From the NCBI GenBank assembly GCA_039810885.1, contig JBDHXV010000007.1, positions 1 to 64,000 of the forward strand: 64,000 bases of DNA, read 5' to 3'. The stretch comes from BJGO01 sp039810885. Lineage in GTDB: Bacteria > Bacteroidota > Bacteroidia > Chitinophagales > UBA10324. Shown piece by piece: positions 35,022-44,679 of the stretch. Both the position numbers and the translations under genes were made by a program. The notes below the pieces were generated by a model. It was not told where the DNA came from and searched no databases. It saw only the letters and a program-made list of their open reading frames with translations. How positions within the stretch are numbered: position 1 is the stretch's first letter; each line of letters opens with the position of its first letter.

Positions 35022-36329
35022 TTATTCACGAATTCGTATGCGCATGCCACTATGAATAATTTCAGAATATAGTTTGTTCATCTGCATTAGTTTTTCTACA
35101 GATAAGTTATAGGCTTTTGCAATGCTGTATAAGGTATCACCGGATTTAACGGTGTAATAATTAATTGCCTCATCAGGCATCGTTATCATAGATGAAAGGT
35201 TGTCGGGGGCCTTGTTGTCAGTATCATCGTTAAGTGTATCCTTTATAAGAGGTGGAGGGGTAGTGTTGGAGCTTAACGACATATTATTGTTGGTCGATTG
35301 TATTGTTGACATCGTCTTGGGTGCTTGAGGAGCATTGCCGGGATCAATAGGTGATATAGTCGTATTTCTAACCTTGGGGGTTGTTGTACGTCTGTTTCTA
35401 AGGTAAATTATTTCACCTATTTCGGGCTCTGTTCCGAGAATCATGTTATTAAGGCGGTATAGAAATTTCAATTTAATGCCATGAAGTTGGGAAATAGCGT
35501 ACATTGTTTCGCCTGCAACTACGGAATGGTATAAGTCATTTCCTGTTCGGCGCTTTGGTTGTAAGTATATTATACTGCCGTCTGCTGGACGAATATTTTT
35601 AATGAGATCATTGTATTTTAAGATACGCCTGATGCCTTGTTTGGATTTCTTTCCAATATCTTCTAAGGTCTCCCCGGGTAAGAGTTTAACAGTCCGAATA
35701 TTATTGTGTAAATAAATTCGAGCAGCCCAATCTGTTTTGCTGCCTGAAACCGGAGGCTTGGTTATTAAATCTGCGACAATATCCGTTTTACTATCCTGAT
35801 AAGAAGGGTTGTCGTATTTATACAGCTCATACAGGTCAATATTTTTTATTAACAATTCAGGGTATTTAGGATTTGTGGCATAACCCGCCTGTTTTAATCC
35901 ATAGGACCAGCTTTTATAGTCTGTGGGGGAATAGTTAAACAAAAAAGAATATCGTTCTCTATTCTTTAAGAATTCGGAATGATCTCGGAAAGACTCTTCG
36001 GGAGTGTCATATTTCCTAAAACATTCATTTTTAGTATCATCGTCTTGAATTAATGTTTTTCCGTACCACGTATTATGACATTTAATTCCAAAGTGATTAT
36101 TACCATTTACGGCAAGCGAACTTCTTCCGGCATTAGATTCCAGAATTCCCTGAGCTAAAGTAATACTTGCCGGTATGCCATACAGCTTCATCTCTTCCAT
36201 TGCAATTGTTTTATACCGGGCTATATATTTTAACACGGCGTCACTTTGTTGCTCTTGAGCAAAAGAAGAAATTGCACTCAACCAACCAATCAAGTATAAC
36301 CCTAAAATAATTTTCTTAATTATCGGCAT
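35022..36329 (-). CDS. Secreted glucosaminidase (GH73) with LysM domains
   Basis: A peptidoglycan hydrolase of 435 residues. A signal peptide (MPIIKKIILGLYLIGWLSAISSFAQ) precedes a GH73 domain (about 35-175) with probable catalytic Glu64 in LAQGILESNAGRSSLA and KCHNTWYGKTL. YGLKQAGYATNPKYP follows. LysM-type repeats come next: VKLLPGETLEDIGKKS, YHSVVAGETMYAISQLHGI and the C-terminal YYTVKSGDTLYSIAKAYNLS. A Ser/Thr/Asn/Pro-rich linker separates the last two. It likely trims or remodels the cell wall during growth. Confidence 0.92.
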   Translation of the reverse strand: MPIIKKIILGLYLIGWLSAISSFAQEQQSDAVLKYIARYKTIAMEEMKLYGIPASITLAQGILESNAGRSSLAVNGNNHFGIKCHNTWYGKTLIQDDDTKNECFRKYDTPEESFRDHSEFLKNRERYSFLFNYSPTDYKSWSYGLKQAGYATNPKYPELLIKNIDLYELYKYDNPSYQDSKTDIVADLITKPPVSGSKTDWAARIYLHNNIRTVKLLPGETLEDIGKKSKQGIRRILKYNDLIKNIRPADGSIIYLQPKRRTGNDLYHSVVAGETMYAISQLHGIKLKFLYRLNNMILGTEPEIGEIIYLRNRRTTTPKVRNTTISPIDPGNAPQAPKTMSTIQSTNNNMSLSSNTTPPPLIKDTLNDDTDNKAPDNLSSMITMPDEAINYYTVKSGDTLYSIAKAYNLSVEKLMQMNKLYSEIIHSGMRIRIRE

Positions 36330-36398
36330 ATAGCAAAGTTCATTTGCTTAACGTTGTATTATATTTTTTCATTTCACACCATCGGAGTCAACTGTATG

Positions 36399-37541
36399 TT
36401 ATTTCGTAACAGATAAATGGGACTCGAGAATCTTAAAATAATATTTTTCATATTGAGGTAAGATGTTGTCTATGTCGAATCGCTTAGCTTGCTCATAAGC
36501 ATTATGCTTGAATGATTTCAATAGAACATCATCGGAGAGAATGCGAATAGCATTGGCCGCCATGTCGTTAGTGTCGCCAACATTACTCATAAATCCGGTT
36601 TTGCCGTGGATGTTAACCTCAGGAATACCACCGGTATTAGTAGAGACTACCGGAACTCCACATGCCATTGCCTCTAATGCAGCAAGGCCAAAGCTCTCAC
36701 TTTCTGAAGGCATCAAAAATAAATCACTAATGGCAAGCAGTTCTTCAACGGCTTCTTGTTTTCCAAGAAAGCGCACATCGTCATAAACATGTAATTCGCG
36801 ACAAAGTTGTTCGAGATATTGGCGATCGGGGCCATCGCCAATCAAGAGCAATTTTGAAGGAATGCGTTCGTGCACTTTTTGAAATATAAGAATCACATCC
36901 TTGGTGCGCTTTACTTTGCGGAAGTTAGAAGTGTGTATCAGAATTTTTTCATCATTGGGAGTAATAGCCTTTTTAAAGTGCTCCTTTCGAACTTTTGTAA
37001 ATCGTGCAGTGTCTATAAAATTGCTGATTACCTCAATTTCTTTATTGATTTTAAAATTTTGATGCGTATCGTTCCTTAAGCTATTTGAAACTGTTGTTAC
37101 ACCATCACTTTGATTAATAGAGAACTCAACAACCGGAGCATACGAAGCATCTTTCCCGACTAGCGTAATATCGGTGCCATGCAGTGTTGTAATATAGGGT
37201 AGATAGGTGTTTTTTGTTTTTAAAATTTCTCGTGCCATAAATGCAGCAGAGGCATGCGGTATTGCATAATGTACGTGTAATAAGTCCAGTTTTTCATATA
37301 AAGCCACATCCACGATCTTACTGGCTAATGCACTTTCGTATGGTGCGTGCTCAAACAGAGGATAGTCGGCATAATTTACCTCGTGGTAATAAATGTTTTC
37401 TATGAATGAATCGAGCCTTGCCGGCACCCTATAGGTAATAAAATGAACTTGATGGCCCTTGAGAGCTAATGCTTTGCCAAGTTCGGTTGCTATTACACCG
37501 CTGCCGCCAAAAGTAGGATAGCAAACTATTCCTATTCGCAT
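36399..37541 (-). CDS. bshA: N-acetyl-alpha-D-glucosaminyl L-malate synthase BshA
   Basis: A GT4 glycosyltransferase for the first step of bacillithiol synthesis, joining UDP-GlcNAc and L-malate. The N-terminus MRIGIVCYPTFGGSGVIATELGKALALKGHQVHFITYR and LLHVHYAIPHASAAFMA, TLHGTDITLVGKDASY are characteristic of BshA. ESFGLAALEAMACGVPVV is the general GT4 donor motif. The 380 residues match the family. bshC is not in the window. The PIG-L gene nearby is a possible but not convincing bshB. Confidence 0.93.
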   Translation of the reverse strand: MRIGIVCYPTFGGSGVIATELGKALALKGHQVHFITYRVPARLDSFIENIYYHEVNYADYPLFEHAPYESALASKIVDVALYEKLDLLHVHYAIPHASAAFMAREILKTKNTYLPYITTLHGTDITLVGKDASYAPVVEFSINQSDGVTTVSNSLRNDTHQNFKINKEIEVISNFIDTARFTKVRKEHFKKAITPNDEKILIHTSNFRKVKRTKDVILIFQKVHERIPSKLLLIGDGPDRQYLEQLCRELHVYDDVRFLGKQEAVEELLAISDLFLMPSESESFGLAALEAMACGVPVVSTNTGGIPEVNIHGKTGFMSNVGDTNDMAANAIRILSDDVLLKSFKHNAYEQAKRFDIDNILPQYEKYYFKILESHLSVTK

Positions 37542-37606
37542 GACTAATGTGAGTTATTATTGTATGTGAAGTTAACAGTATGAGGCAAAAATTGGTTTTA
37601 AATAAT

Positions 37607-40558
37607 CTAAAAGTGCTTCTGCTTATCGGGCTGAGGCACCAATGCGGTGTAAATTATAGCATGAACTCTACCACGGATGTCGTAAGTATTAATTTTTTTA
37701 TTGGAGTCATCGGGAAACGTGCGATTTGATAAAAAAATAAACGTCAAATCGTATTCAGGATCAGACCAGATACAAGTACCCGTGAACCCCTGGTGGCCAA
37801 AGGTTTTACCTGATGCTTTATCTGTACATGGACTTTTTTTATTTACATCTGTTTCATGTTTGTCAAACCCAAGCCCGCGCCGGCTGATATTTGATTGTTT
37901 AGAAGTAAATAGAGACACGGTACTACTATCAAATATTCTTACCCCACCATAGGTACCTTTGTTTAAAAGAAGCTGATGAATTATTGCCAGTCCATTAGCA
38001 TCGGAGAATAATCCGGCATGACCGGCTACCCCTCCAAGCAACGCCGAGGCGGGATCATGTACAAAGCCCTGTAGTTTTTGTTTGCGAAAGTCCGAGTCGT
38101 AATTGGAGGGGACGATATTTTTTTTTTCTATCGTTTGAAGGGGTAAAAAAGTGGTTCGATAAATTCCGAGAGGAGCATAGATTTCACATTGTACATAATT
38201 ATTCAATGTCGTATTGGTTACCGCTTCAACTACCCATCCTAATAAAATAAAATCGAGGTCGCTATACAAATATTCTTTTTTGGGAGTAACCGGGCTTTCT
38301 GCAATCATCTTTTTTATGGTATCTAAATAAGTATAATGCAGATATATATTTTCGGCCACTTGAATGTAGTGTTTTCTATCGCGAGTTGAGCTAAAGGCAT
38401 CATCTATATTTTGAATAGATTTATAAAAAGGAATCCATGCCTTCAGCCCTGCTTGATGCAATAACAAATCCTTAAGAATAATATCGGCTTTATTCGTTCC
38501 GGCAAGCCAGGGCAGATATTTTTTTAAGGGGTCGTTCAATTTGATTTTCTTCTCCTCATACAATTTCATTATGGCAAGAGTTGTTGCAGCACTTTTGGTA
38601 ATAGATGCTATATCATAAACAGATTCTTCACGTACGGAATCAATTTGGTCATACGTATAAAAGCCGAAAGAACCATTGTAAATAACGTGGTTTCCTTTTG
38701 CAACAAGCACACGACATCCGGGAAAAACTCGATCTCGTATAGCTACTTGTATAATGGAATCAATTCGATTTAACCTTCCCGGGATGATTTCATAATCTAT
38801 CGGGTCGGTATAGTTTAAGCGGATATCCGAAGTAAGTAGGCCGCTGCCCTCTTTAATCGAAGGTGTTACACTAACCGGGAGAATGCCTCGAGCGGATATG
38901 CCGCCAAATAATAGTTGTGCCGATAAATCCTGCACATCACTTTCTCCACTATAAGCCATTAACAGATAGGGGGAGTTTTCAAAATATTTTAATGAATAAG
39001 GACTACCGAACAATGTAACTATGGTCGGGCATTGTTTTTCAAGTTGAGCAACAAATATTTTTGCATTATCTGTAATACCATAGTAATTTTCATACTTGCG
39101 ATTCATTTGATGCATACCAATAAAAATCACATTGTACTTCCTCAACTGTTCTGCTAATTTTTGAAAATCTTCTTTGCTTGCATTTTTATCAATCACAAAT
39201 GATTTAACATCTGCATACCTCCTCAAACTCTTTTGAAAAACCGTTTCGTTGAAAGAGCCGATACTTACAGAAGCAAATCGAAAAGTATCTAAACGCTGTT
39301 TGAATGGAATTAAATTATTTTGATTATGCACCAGAGTCAAGGCGGCCTGAGTAAGTTCGCGCTTGATATGTTCGGCTTCGGGGCTATTGATGTCAGTTTT
39401 TAAGTTTTTAAGTGCTACTACTTGCTTTTTATTTAACCCGAGCCAATACTTGCATGCTAAGATCTTCTTTACTCTTGCATCTATTTCTTCTTGTTTTATC
39501 AGACTATCTTTTACGGCCTTCTTAATTGCTACAATAGCTCCCGAAACATTTCCCGAGAATAACAACACATCATTTCCCGCTAAAAGTGCTCTTACATCCA
39601 CCTCTCCCGGTGCATATAAATCAGCAACACCCCTCATATTCAGGGCATCTGTAAAAACTAAGCCTTTGAATCCCAGTTTATCTTTAAGCAAATCATTAAT
39701 GATATTCGAGGAGAGCGTAGATACGCTGACAGAACTATCGAGGGCCGGAATGTTCAGGTGGGCAACCATAACGCTTCCTACACCATTATTAATTAATTGC
39801 TTGAATGGATATAATTCTAATGAATCGAGGCGGCTTGCAGACGCATTAATGACAGGCAAAGTCTTATGCGAATCTTTGTCGGTATCTCCATGCCCCGGAA
39901 AGTGCTTGGCACATGCCAAAACGCGCCCATCTTGTAACCCTTTAGCATAAGCCAATCCTTTGTTAGCCACATTAAATTTGTTTTCTCCAAAAGAGCGGTC
40001 TCCAATAACAGGGTTTAGAGAATTGTTATTAATATCAACAACGGGAGAGAAACTGATATGAACGCCCATGCGACGGCACTCTCTCGCTATCTCCAATCCC
40101 GCTTTATATATCAATTGATTGTTTTGAACAGCTCCCCACATTAGTTGCCTATGAAAATCAGGAGTAGAGTCAAGCCGCATGGATAGCCCCCATTCAGCAT
40201 CTTGCGCAATCATTAATTGTACCGCAGATATAGATTGAAAGTAATTTGTAAGCAATACTTGTCGTGTAGGGCCGCCCTGCATAAAGATGAGTCCGCCGAT
40301 ATGATAATTTTTTATTAAGTATTCAATACGCTTTTTCTCGGCATCATCTTTATTGGAATAGGCCGCTACCATAAAAAGTTGCCCTAATCTCTCATCTGGG
40401 GTCATTGCGTTAAATAATGAATCGGCCCAGCGAGCACTTTCTGTCGATAAAAATGGAGGATCAATTGGGGCTTGTTCCTGATTATGGGGAGGCACGGATA
40501 CAGTTACCTGCCCTGAGAGATAAACTATTAAAGTCAGCAGAAAAGTAATCCGTCGCAT
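37607..40558 (-). CDS. NagZ-like beta-N-acetylhexosaminidase (GH3) fused to a beta-lactamase-like serine hydrolase
   Basis: I chose ATG 40558 (MRRITFLLTLIVYLSG signal peptide) over an in-frame GTG at 40573. The first part is GH3: KHFPGHGDTDKDSHKTLP (about 218-235) is the NagZ His/Asp motif, and the nucleophile Asp lies in VFTDALNMRG (about 304). A GH3 C-terminal domain follows. From about residue 600 a class C beta-lactamase/DD-peptidase fold begins, with SITK (SxxK) near 650, YSDLD (YxN-like) and HQGFTGT. Such fusions are known in Bacteroidota and should act on muropeptides in the periplasm, removing GlcNAc and cleaving or binding the peptide part. Confidence 0.9.
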   Translation of the reverse strand: MRRITFLLTLIVYLSGQVTVSVPPHNQEQAPIDPPFLSTESARWADSLFNAMTPDERLGQLFMVAAYSNKDDAEKKRIEYLIKNYHIGGLIFMQGGPTRQVLLTNYFQSISAVQLMIAQDAEWGLSMRLDSTPDFHRQLMWGAVQNNQLIYKAGLEIARECRRMGVHISFSPVVDINNNSLNPVIGDRSFGENKFNVANKGLAYAKGLQDGRVLACAKHFPGHGDTDKDSHKTLPVINASASRLDSLELYPFKQLINNGVGSVMVAHLNIPALDSSVSVSTLSSNIINDLLKDKLGFKGLVFTDALNMRGVADLYAPGEVDVRALLAGNDVLLFSGNVSGAIVAIKKAVKDSLIKQEEIDARVKKILACKYWLGLNKKQVVALKNLKTDINSPEAEHIKRELTQAALTLVHNQNNLIPFKQRLDTFRFASVSIGSFNETVFQKSLRRYADVKSFVIDKNASKEDFQKLAEQLRKYNVIFIGMHQMNRKYENYYGITDNAKIFVAQLEKQCPTIVTLFGSPYSLKYFENSPYLLMAYSGESDVQDLSAQLLFGGISARGILPVSVTPSIKEGSGLLTSDIRLNYTDPIDYEIIPGRLNRIDSIIQVAIRDRVFPGCRVLVAKGNHVIYNGSFGFYTYDQIDSVREESVYDIASITKSAATTLAIMKLYEEKKIKLNDPLKKYLPWLAGTNKADIILKDLLLHQAGLKAWIPFYKSIQNIDDAFSSTRDRKHYIQVAENIYLHYTYLDTIKKMIAESPVTPKKEYLYSDLDFILLGWVVEAVTNTTLNNYVQCEIYAPLGIYRTTFLPLQTIEKKNIVPSNYDSDFRKQKLQGFVHDPASALLGGVAGHAGLFSDANGLAIIHQLLLNKGTYGGVRIFDSSTVSLFTSKQSNISRRGLGFDKHETDVNKKSPCTDKASGKTFGHQGFTGTCIWSDPEYDLTFIFLSNRTFPDDSNKKINTYDIRGRVHAIIYTALVPQPDKQKHF

Positions 40559-40679
40559 TGGATTGTAAAGCACGTTAAACGCCTAATAAGTAATCGATAT
40601 TTTACGAAGCCTTTCTAACAAAAAATTGTTGGATGTACATAAAACCCTATAGGGAAGATACATTTTCTTGAAAGCCTAT

Positions 40680-40687
40680 TACTTTTG
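40680..40687 (+). promoter_or_regulatory. TAnnTTTG box upstream of queA
   Basis: TACTTTTG matches the -7 consensus and ends 7 bp before the queA ATG, implying a very short leader. No -33 TTTG is seen at the normal spacing. Confidence 0.3.
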
Positions 40688-40694
40688 AACATCC

Positions 40695-41927
40695 ATGCAA
40701 CGGATAGAAAAAATAAATATCAGCGATTATAATTATCCTTTGCCTAATGAACAAATAGCGTTGCAGCCATATAAAAATCGAGATGAATCTCAATTATTGA
40801 TATATAAGAATGGGAGTATTTATGATAGCACATTTAAAGATATAAGCACACAATTTGAAAAACCGGTTTTATTCGTACGCAACAACACCAAAGTGATACA
40901 GGCACGTATGTTTTTTAGTACTCAATCTAGCCATGTTATTGAGATATTTTTACTGGAGCCGGAAAATGAATCTATAGAAAAAGCGCTTCATCGAAGAGCT
41001 ACGGAAGCAACGTTTAGATGCATGGTCGGCAATAAGCGTAAATGGAGTAATGGAGAGGTATTAGAGCTATGGAAAACGTGTAATGGAAAGCGGGTTCGAT
41101 TACAAGCAGAGTATATCGAAGGTAGGGGCCTTGAACATATTATTGCTTTCAGGTGGGCACATGAGTTGGAAGTAAGGGAGCTTTTAGAATGCTTTGGATT
41201 AACGCCACTACCGCCTTATATTAAACGGCAGACAGAGTCTTATGATAAGGAATCGTATCAAACTATTTATTCTGACAGAGAAGGCTCGGTAGCAGCGCCT
41301 ACGGCAGGCTTACATTTTACCGAGAGATTGATAGAAAAATTGAAGAACCAAGGGCACAACTTTTGCGATCTCACCTTGCATGTGGGAGCGGGAACTTTTC
41401 AACCCATAAAAGGAGACAATGCCGCAGAGCATAAGATGCACGGAGAAGAGATTCATATTTCACTAAAATCCTTTAATCAGATTTATCACGCAGTGTTAAA
41501 TAACATCCCGATTGTCGCGGTAGGTACCACTTCACTTCGTAGCTTAGAAACACTCTTCGGCTGGGGCGTTCAGGTTGCTTATCAGAAGATAAGTATGCCA
41601 CATTATTTTTCTCTATCGCAGTGGGAAGTTTATAATTATAAAAACTTTGAGCGCAGAGATAGCCTGCAAGCGCTTAAAGAGTATATTACAAAAGCCGGAG
41701 TGGACCAAATCAGCGGACGCACTCATCTTATGATCGTTCCCGGTCATGAATTTAAGCTTTGTGATGCCTTGATTACCAATTTTCATCAACCTAAGAGCAC
41801 GCTGCTTTTATTGGTATCTGCTTTTGTTGGAGACGATTGGAAGAATATATACAAGCATGCGCTTGAACGCCGTTATCGTTTTTTGAGTTATGGCGATTGT
41901 TCTCTTCTTTGGCTTAAGGCGACATAA
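40695..41927 (+). CDS. queA: S-adenosylmethionine:tRNA ribosyltransferase-isomerase QueA
   Basis: Transfers the ribosyl part of SAM to preQ1 in tRNA to form epoxyqueuosine. Motifs are DYNYPLPNEQIALQP, TPLPPYIKR, YQTIYSDREGSVAAPTAGLHFT, LHVGAGTFQPIK, VGTTSLRSLE and TNFHQPKSTLLLLVSAFVG. At 410 residues it is longer than E. coli QueA (about 356), which I believe is usual for Bacteroidota. It starts a forward-strand run and is divergent from the GH3 gene. Confidence 0.95.
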   Translation: MQRIEKINISDYNYPLPNEQIALQPYKNRDESQLLIYKNGSIYDSTFKDISTQFEKPVLFVRNNTKVIQARMFFSTQSSHVIEIFLLEPENESIEKALHRRATEATFRCMVGNKRKWSNGEVLELWKTCNGKRVRLQAEYIEGRGLEHIIAFRWAHELEVRELLECFGLTPLPPYIKRQTESYDKESYQTIYSDREGSVAAPTAGLHFTERLIEKLKNQGHNFCDLTLHVGAGTFQPIKGDNAAEHKMHGEEIHISLKSFNQIYHAVLNNIPIVAVGTTSLRSLETLFGWGVQVAYQKISMPHYFSLSQWEVYNYKNFERRDSLQALKEYITKAGVDQISGRTHLMIVPGHEFKLCDALITNFHQPKSTLLLLVSAFVGDDWKNIYKHALERRYRFLSYGDCSLLWLKAT

Positions 41928-41930
41928 TTC

Positions 41931-41960
41931 ATTGAAGCCGGAGTAATAAGATTAAATTTG
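41931..41960 (+). promoter_or_regulatory. Putative Bacteroidota-type promoter of mutL
   Basis: TAAATTTG (41953-41960) matches the -7 consensus. ATTG (41931-41934) lies 18 bp upstream in the -33 position. The box ends 26 bp before the mutL ATG. Confidence 0.4.
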
Positions 41961-41986
41961 CAGATTAACGATGTTGAACATTTACA

Positions 41987-43822
41987 ATGGAAGATATTAT
42001 TAAGTTGCTGCCTGAGATTATTGCGAATCAGATAGCTGCAGGAGAGGTGGTGCAACGTCCTGCAAGTGTCGTAAAGGAATTGCTGGAGAATGCGGTAGAT
42101 GCAGGGGCAAGTAAAATACAATTGCTTGTAAAAGATGCCGGCAAGACCTGGATACAGGTTATAGATAACGGCTGTGGCATGTCAGATACAGATGCGCGAA
42201 TGAGCTTTGAGCGTCATGCAACCTCTAAAATAAGAACCCCGGACGATTTGTTCCACATACGCACGATGGGCTTTCGTGGGGAGGCATTAGCATCTGTTGC
42301 GGCAGTGGCGCAAATAGAAATGCGCACTCGAAAAGAAGAGAATAAAATCGGAACCAACATTCTTATTGAAGGAGGGACTTTCGTTTCACAAGAGGCCGCT
42401 TCTTGTGCTGCGGGGACATCTATTACCATTAAAAATTTATTTTTTAACGTTCCGGCACGACGTAACTTCTTAAAAAGTAATACTGCCGAAACGCGACACA
42501 TTGTTGATGAGTTTCAACGCGTTGCCTTGTCTCATCCACACATTGCATTTACGTTTCATTTAAATGGAGCCGAGTTGTTTCATTTAAAGGAGGGAAATCT
42601 AAGGCAACGTGTGGTGGCGATTTTCGGCAATCCGTATAACGAGCGGTTAGTGCCGATTGAAGAAAACACACCCGTGTTAAAAATATATGGGTTTATTGGA
42701 AAGCCGGACACAGCAAAGAAACTACGTGGAGAGCAATATATTTTTGTTAACAACCGCTTTATCAAGAGTCATTATTTACATCATGCTATTGTAACAGCGT
42801 ATGATGATCTGATTCCATCTGATGCTCACCCCCTTTACACGCTTTTTCTGGAAATTGACCCGGCACGAATTGATGTCAATGTGCATCCAACGAAACAAGA
42901 GATAAAGTTTGACGATGAAAAGATTGTTTACACTTTTGTCCATACAGCAGTCAAGCACTCACTGGGAAAATATTCTGTAGCCCCCACACTGGACTTTGAG
43001 CAGGAGACCGCTTTCAGTAACATGAATGAGTCTTTGCAACAACAACAGAATCCCCTTCTCGCAAATTCGGATAATGAGAATTTAACATCGGCTAATCAGG
43101 CATCAGTAAAGCCTTCGTCAACCGGCTCCGCATATTGGAAAAATTTATACGAGGAGGTAAAGCAAAATAGACAATCGGTTTACACGATTCCGAGTAAATG
43201 GGAGCAACAAGAAGATAGAGCCTTGTTTGATCAAAAAGAATCTATAGACAATTCGCCGATAGCCTTTCAAATTCATAGCCGATATATACTTTCACAAATT
43301 AAATCGGGATACATCCTTGCCGACCAACAGGCAACACATGAAAGAGTATTGTATGATAAATATCTGAAATGCCTGTGCAGACAGGGAAGCAACACACAAC
43401 AGCAATTATTCCCTGTTCAAATAACTTTAAATAAGTCGGATGCCCTTTTGTTGGAAACGCTTTTGCCGGAGTTAAAACAATTAGGCTTTGACATACATCC
43501 TTTTGGTGGAAGAACCTATGTGCTTCATGGCGCACCATCCGAAGTAATTAGTGGGCAAGAAACAGATTTACTTGAACAGATACTTGACAATTTTAAGCAA
43601 AGCGAACAAGAGTTAAAACATAACAAGGCAGAATCTCTTGCACAAGCTATGGCTAAGGCGAATTGTATTAAGCCAGGAAAGACATTGAGTGAGAAAGAAT
43701 GCCGCTATTTGTTAGATGAATTATTCGCATGTGAGAATCCATATTATGCACCGGATGGTCGTCCTACATTTATTACCTATTCGTTAAAAGATTTAGAGAA
43801 ACAATTTAATACCAAGCCTTAA
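41987..43822 (+). CDS. mutL: DNA mismatch repair protein MutL
   Basis: A GHKL ATPase that couples MutS mismatch recognition to downstream repair. The N-terminal ATPase motifs are intact: IAAGEVVQRPASVVKELLENAVDAGA, DNGCGM, FRGEALASVAAV and GTSITIKNLFFNVPAR. A variable linker (about 330-425) leads to the C-terminal dimerisation domain. There DQQATHERVLYD replaces the endonuclease motif DQHAxxExxxxE, and APDGRPTF replaces CPHGRP. The 611 residues are normal. It is followed after 16 bp by the first rhomboid gene. Confidence 0.95.
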   Translation: MEDIIKLLPEIIANQIAAGEVVQRPASVVKELLENAVDAGASKIQLLVKDAGKTWIQVIDNGCGMSDTDARMSFERHATSKIRTPDDLFHIRTMGFRGEALASVAAVAQIEMRTRKEENKIGTNILIEGGTFVSQEAASCAAGTSITIKNLFFNVPARRNFLKSNTAETRHIVDEFQRVALSHPHIAFTFHLNGAELFHLKEGNLRQRVVAIFGNPYNERLVPIEENTPVLKIYGFIGKPDTAKKLRGEQYIFVNNRFIKSHYLHHAIVTAYDDLIPSDAHPLYTLFLEIDPARIDVNVHPTKQEIKFDDEKIVYTFVHTAVKHSLGKYSVAPTLDFEQETAFSNMNESLQQQQNPLLANSDNENLTSANQASVKPSSTGSAYWKNLYEEVKQNRQSVYTIPSKWEQQEDRALFDQKESIDNSPIAFQIHSRYILSQIKSGYILADQQATHERVLYDKYLKCLCRQGSNTQQQLFPVQITLNKSDALLLETLLPELKQLGFDIHPFGGRTYVLHGAPSEVISGQETDLLEQILDNFKQSEQELKHNKAESLAQAMAKANCIKPGKTLSEKECRYLLDELFACENPYYAPDGRPTFITYSLKDLEKQFNTKP

Positions 43823-43838
43823 GCTTTTATCAATCAAT

Positions 43839-44666
43839 ATGCAGCCATTCAGACCAGGACGATTTGAGATACTACCCCTTGTTGTAAAAAATTTACTCAT
43901 CATCAATGGGCTGATGTATTTAGCAACGGTTGTATTAGAGCAAAACTTTCATTACGATCTTACCGCACTTCTTGGTCTGCACTATTTTACTTCGCCACTG
44001 TTTAAGCCGTTTCAATTACTTACACACATGTTTATGCATGGCAGTTTCATGCATATATTCTCCAACATGTTTGCCTTATGGATGTTTGGCGCAATAATTG
44101 AAAATGTATGGGGGCCAAAAAGGTTTTTGTTGTTCTATCTTGTGTGCGGGATTGGCGGAGCCTTAGCGCATCTCGGCTATACGGCATACGAGATGCACGG
44201 ATTGCAAATAGAAATAAACGATTATGTAAATCATGCAACAAAAGAAAATTTTGTTGCATTGTTTAAATCGCACCAAGAGTTATTGACTCCCGAGTTGACA
44301 GATAAAGCAAACGCATTGTTAAGTGAATGGTCTTCATTTGACAACAGTTCTATATTAGAGTCAAAAATATTGGCAAATGAATTGGCCATACAGTATGCAA
44401 ACATTCCGGTAGTTGGCGCATCGGGCGCAGTGTTTGGCGTATTGCTCGCTTTCGGGATGTTATTTCCTAACACTTATATCTATCTTTATTTTTTCATACC
44501 CATGAAGGCAAAGTATTTTGTTATTCTGTATGGCTTATTTGAACTGTATTCCGGTGTTAGTGGTACCGGCGGTGGAATTGCACACTTCGCACACCTGGGC
44601 GGCATGCTGATCGGTTTCTTCTTAATTAAGTACTGGAATAAATCAAAACGACACGATTTTTATTAA
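43839..44666 (+). CDS. Rhomboid family intramembrane serine protease (first of two)
   Basis: A 275-residue membrane protease. HMFMHGSFMHIFSNMFALWMFG carries the conserved His/Asn of TM2, the catalytic Ser195 is in GASGAVFG, and His252 is in AHLGG. A polar insertion of about 75 residues (113-190) separates the third and fourth membrane segments. It is tightly linked to mutL upstream and to a second rhomboid gene 13 bp downstream. Natural substrates are unknown. Confidence 0.92.
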   Translation: MQPFRPGRFEILPLVVKNLLIINGLMYLATVVLEQNFHYDLTALLGLHYFTSPLFKPFQLLTHMFMHGSFMHIFSNMFALWMFGAIIENVWGPKRFLLFYLVCGIGGALAHLGYTAYEMHGLQIEINDYVNHATKENFVALFKSHQELLTPELTDKANALLSEWSSFDNSSILESKILANELAIQYANIPVVGASGAVFGVLLAFGMLFPNTYIYLYFFIPMKAKYFVILYGLFELYSGVSGTGGGIAHFAHLGGMLIGFFLIKYWNKSKRHDFY

Positions 44667-44679
44667 GTTATATTGGTAA

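Noticed and set aside
39363..39950. 195-codon plus-strand frame within the GH3-lactamase gene
   Set aside because: Antisense to conserved GH3 motifs; its composition reflects the complementary strand.
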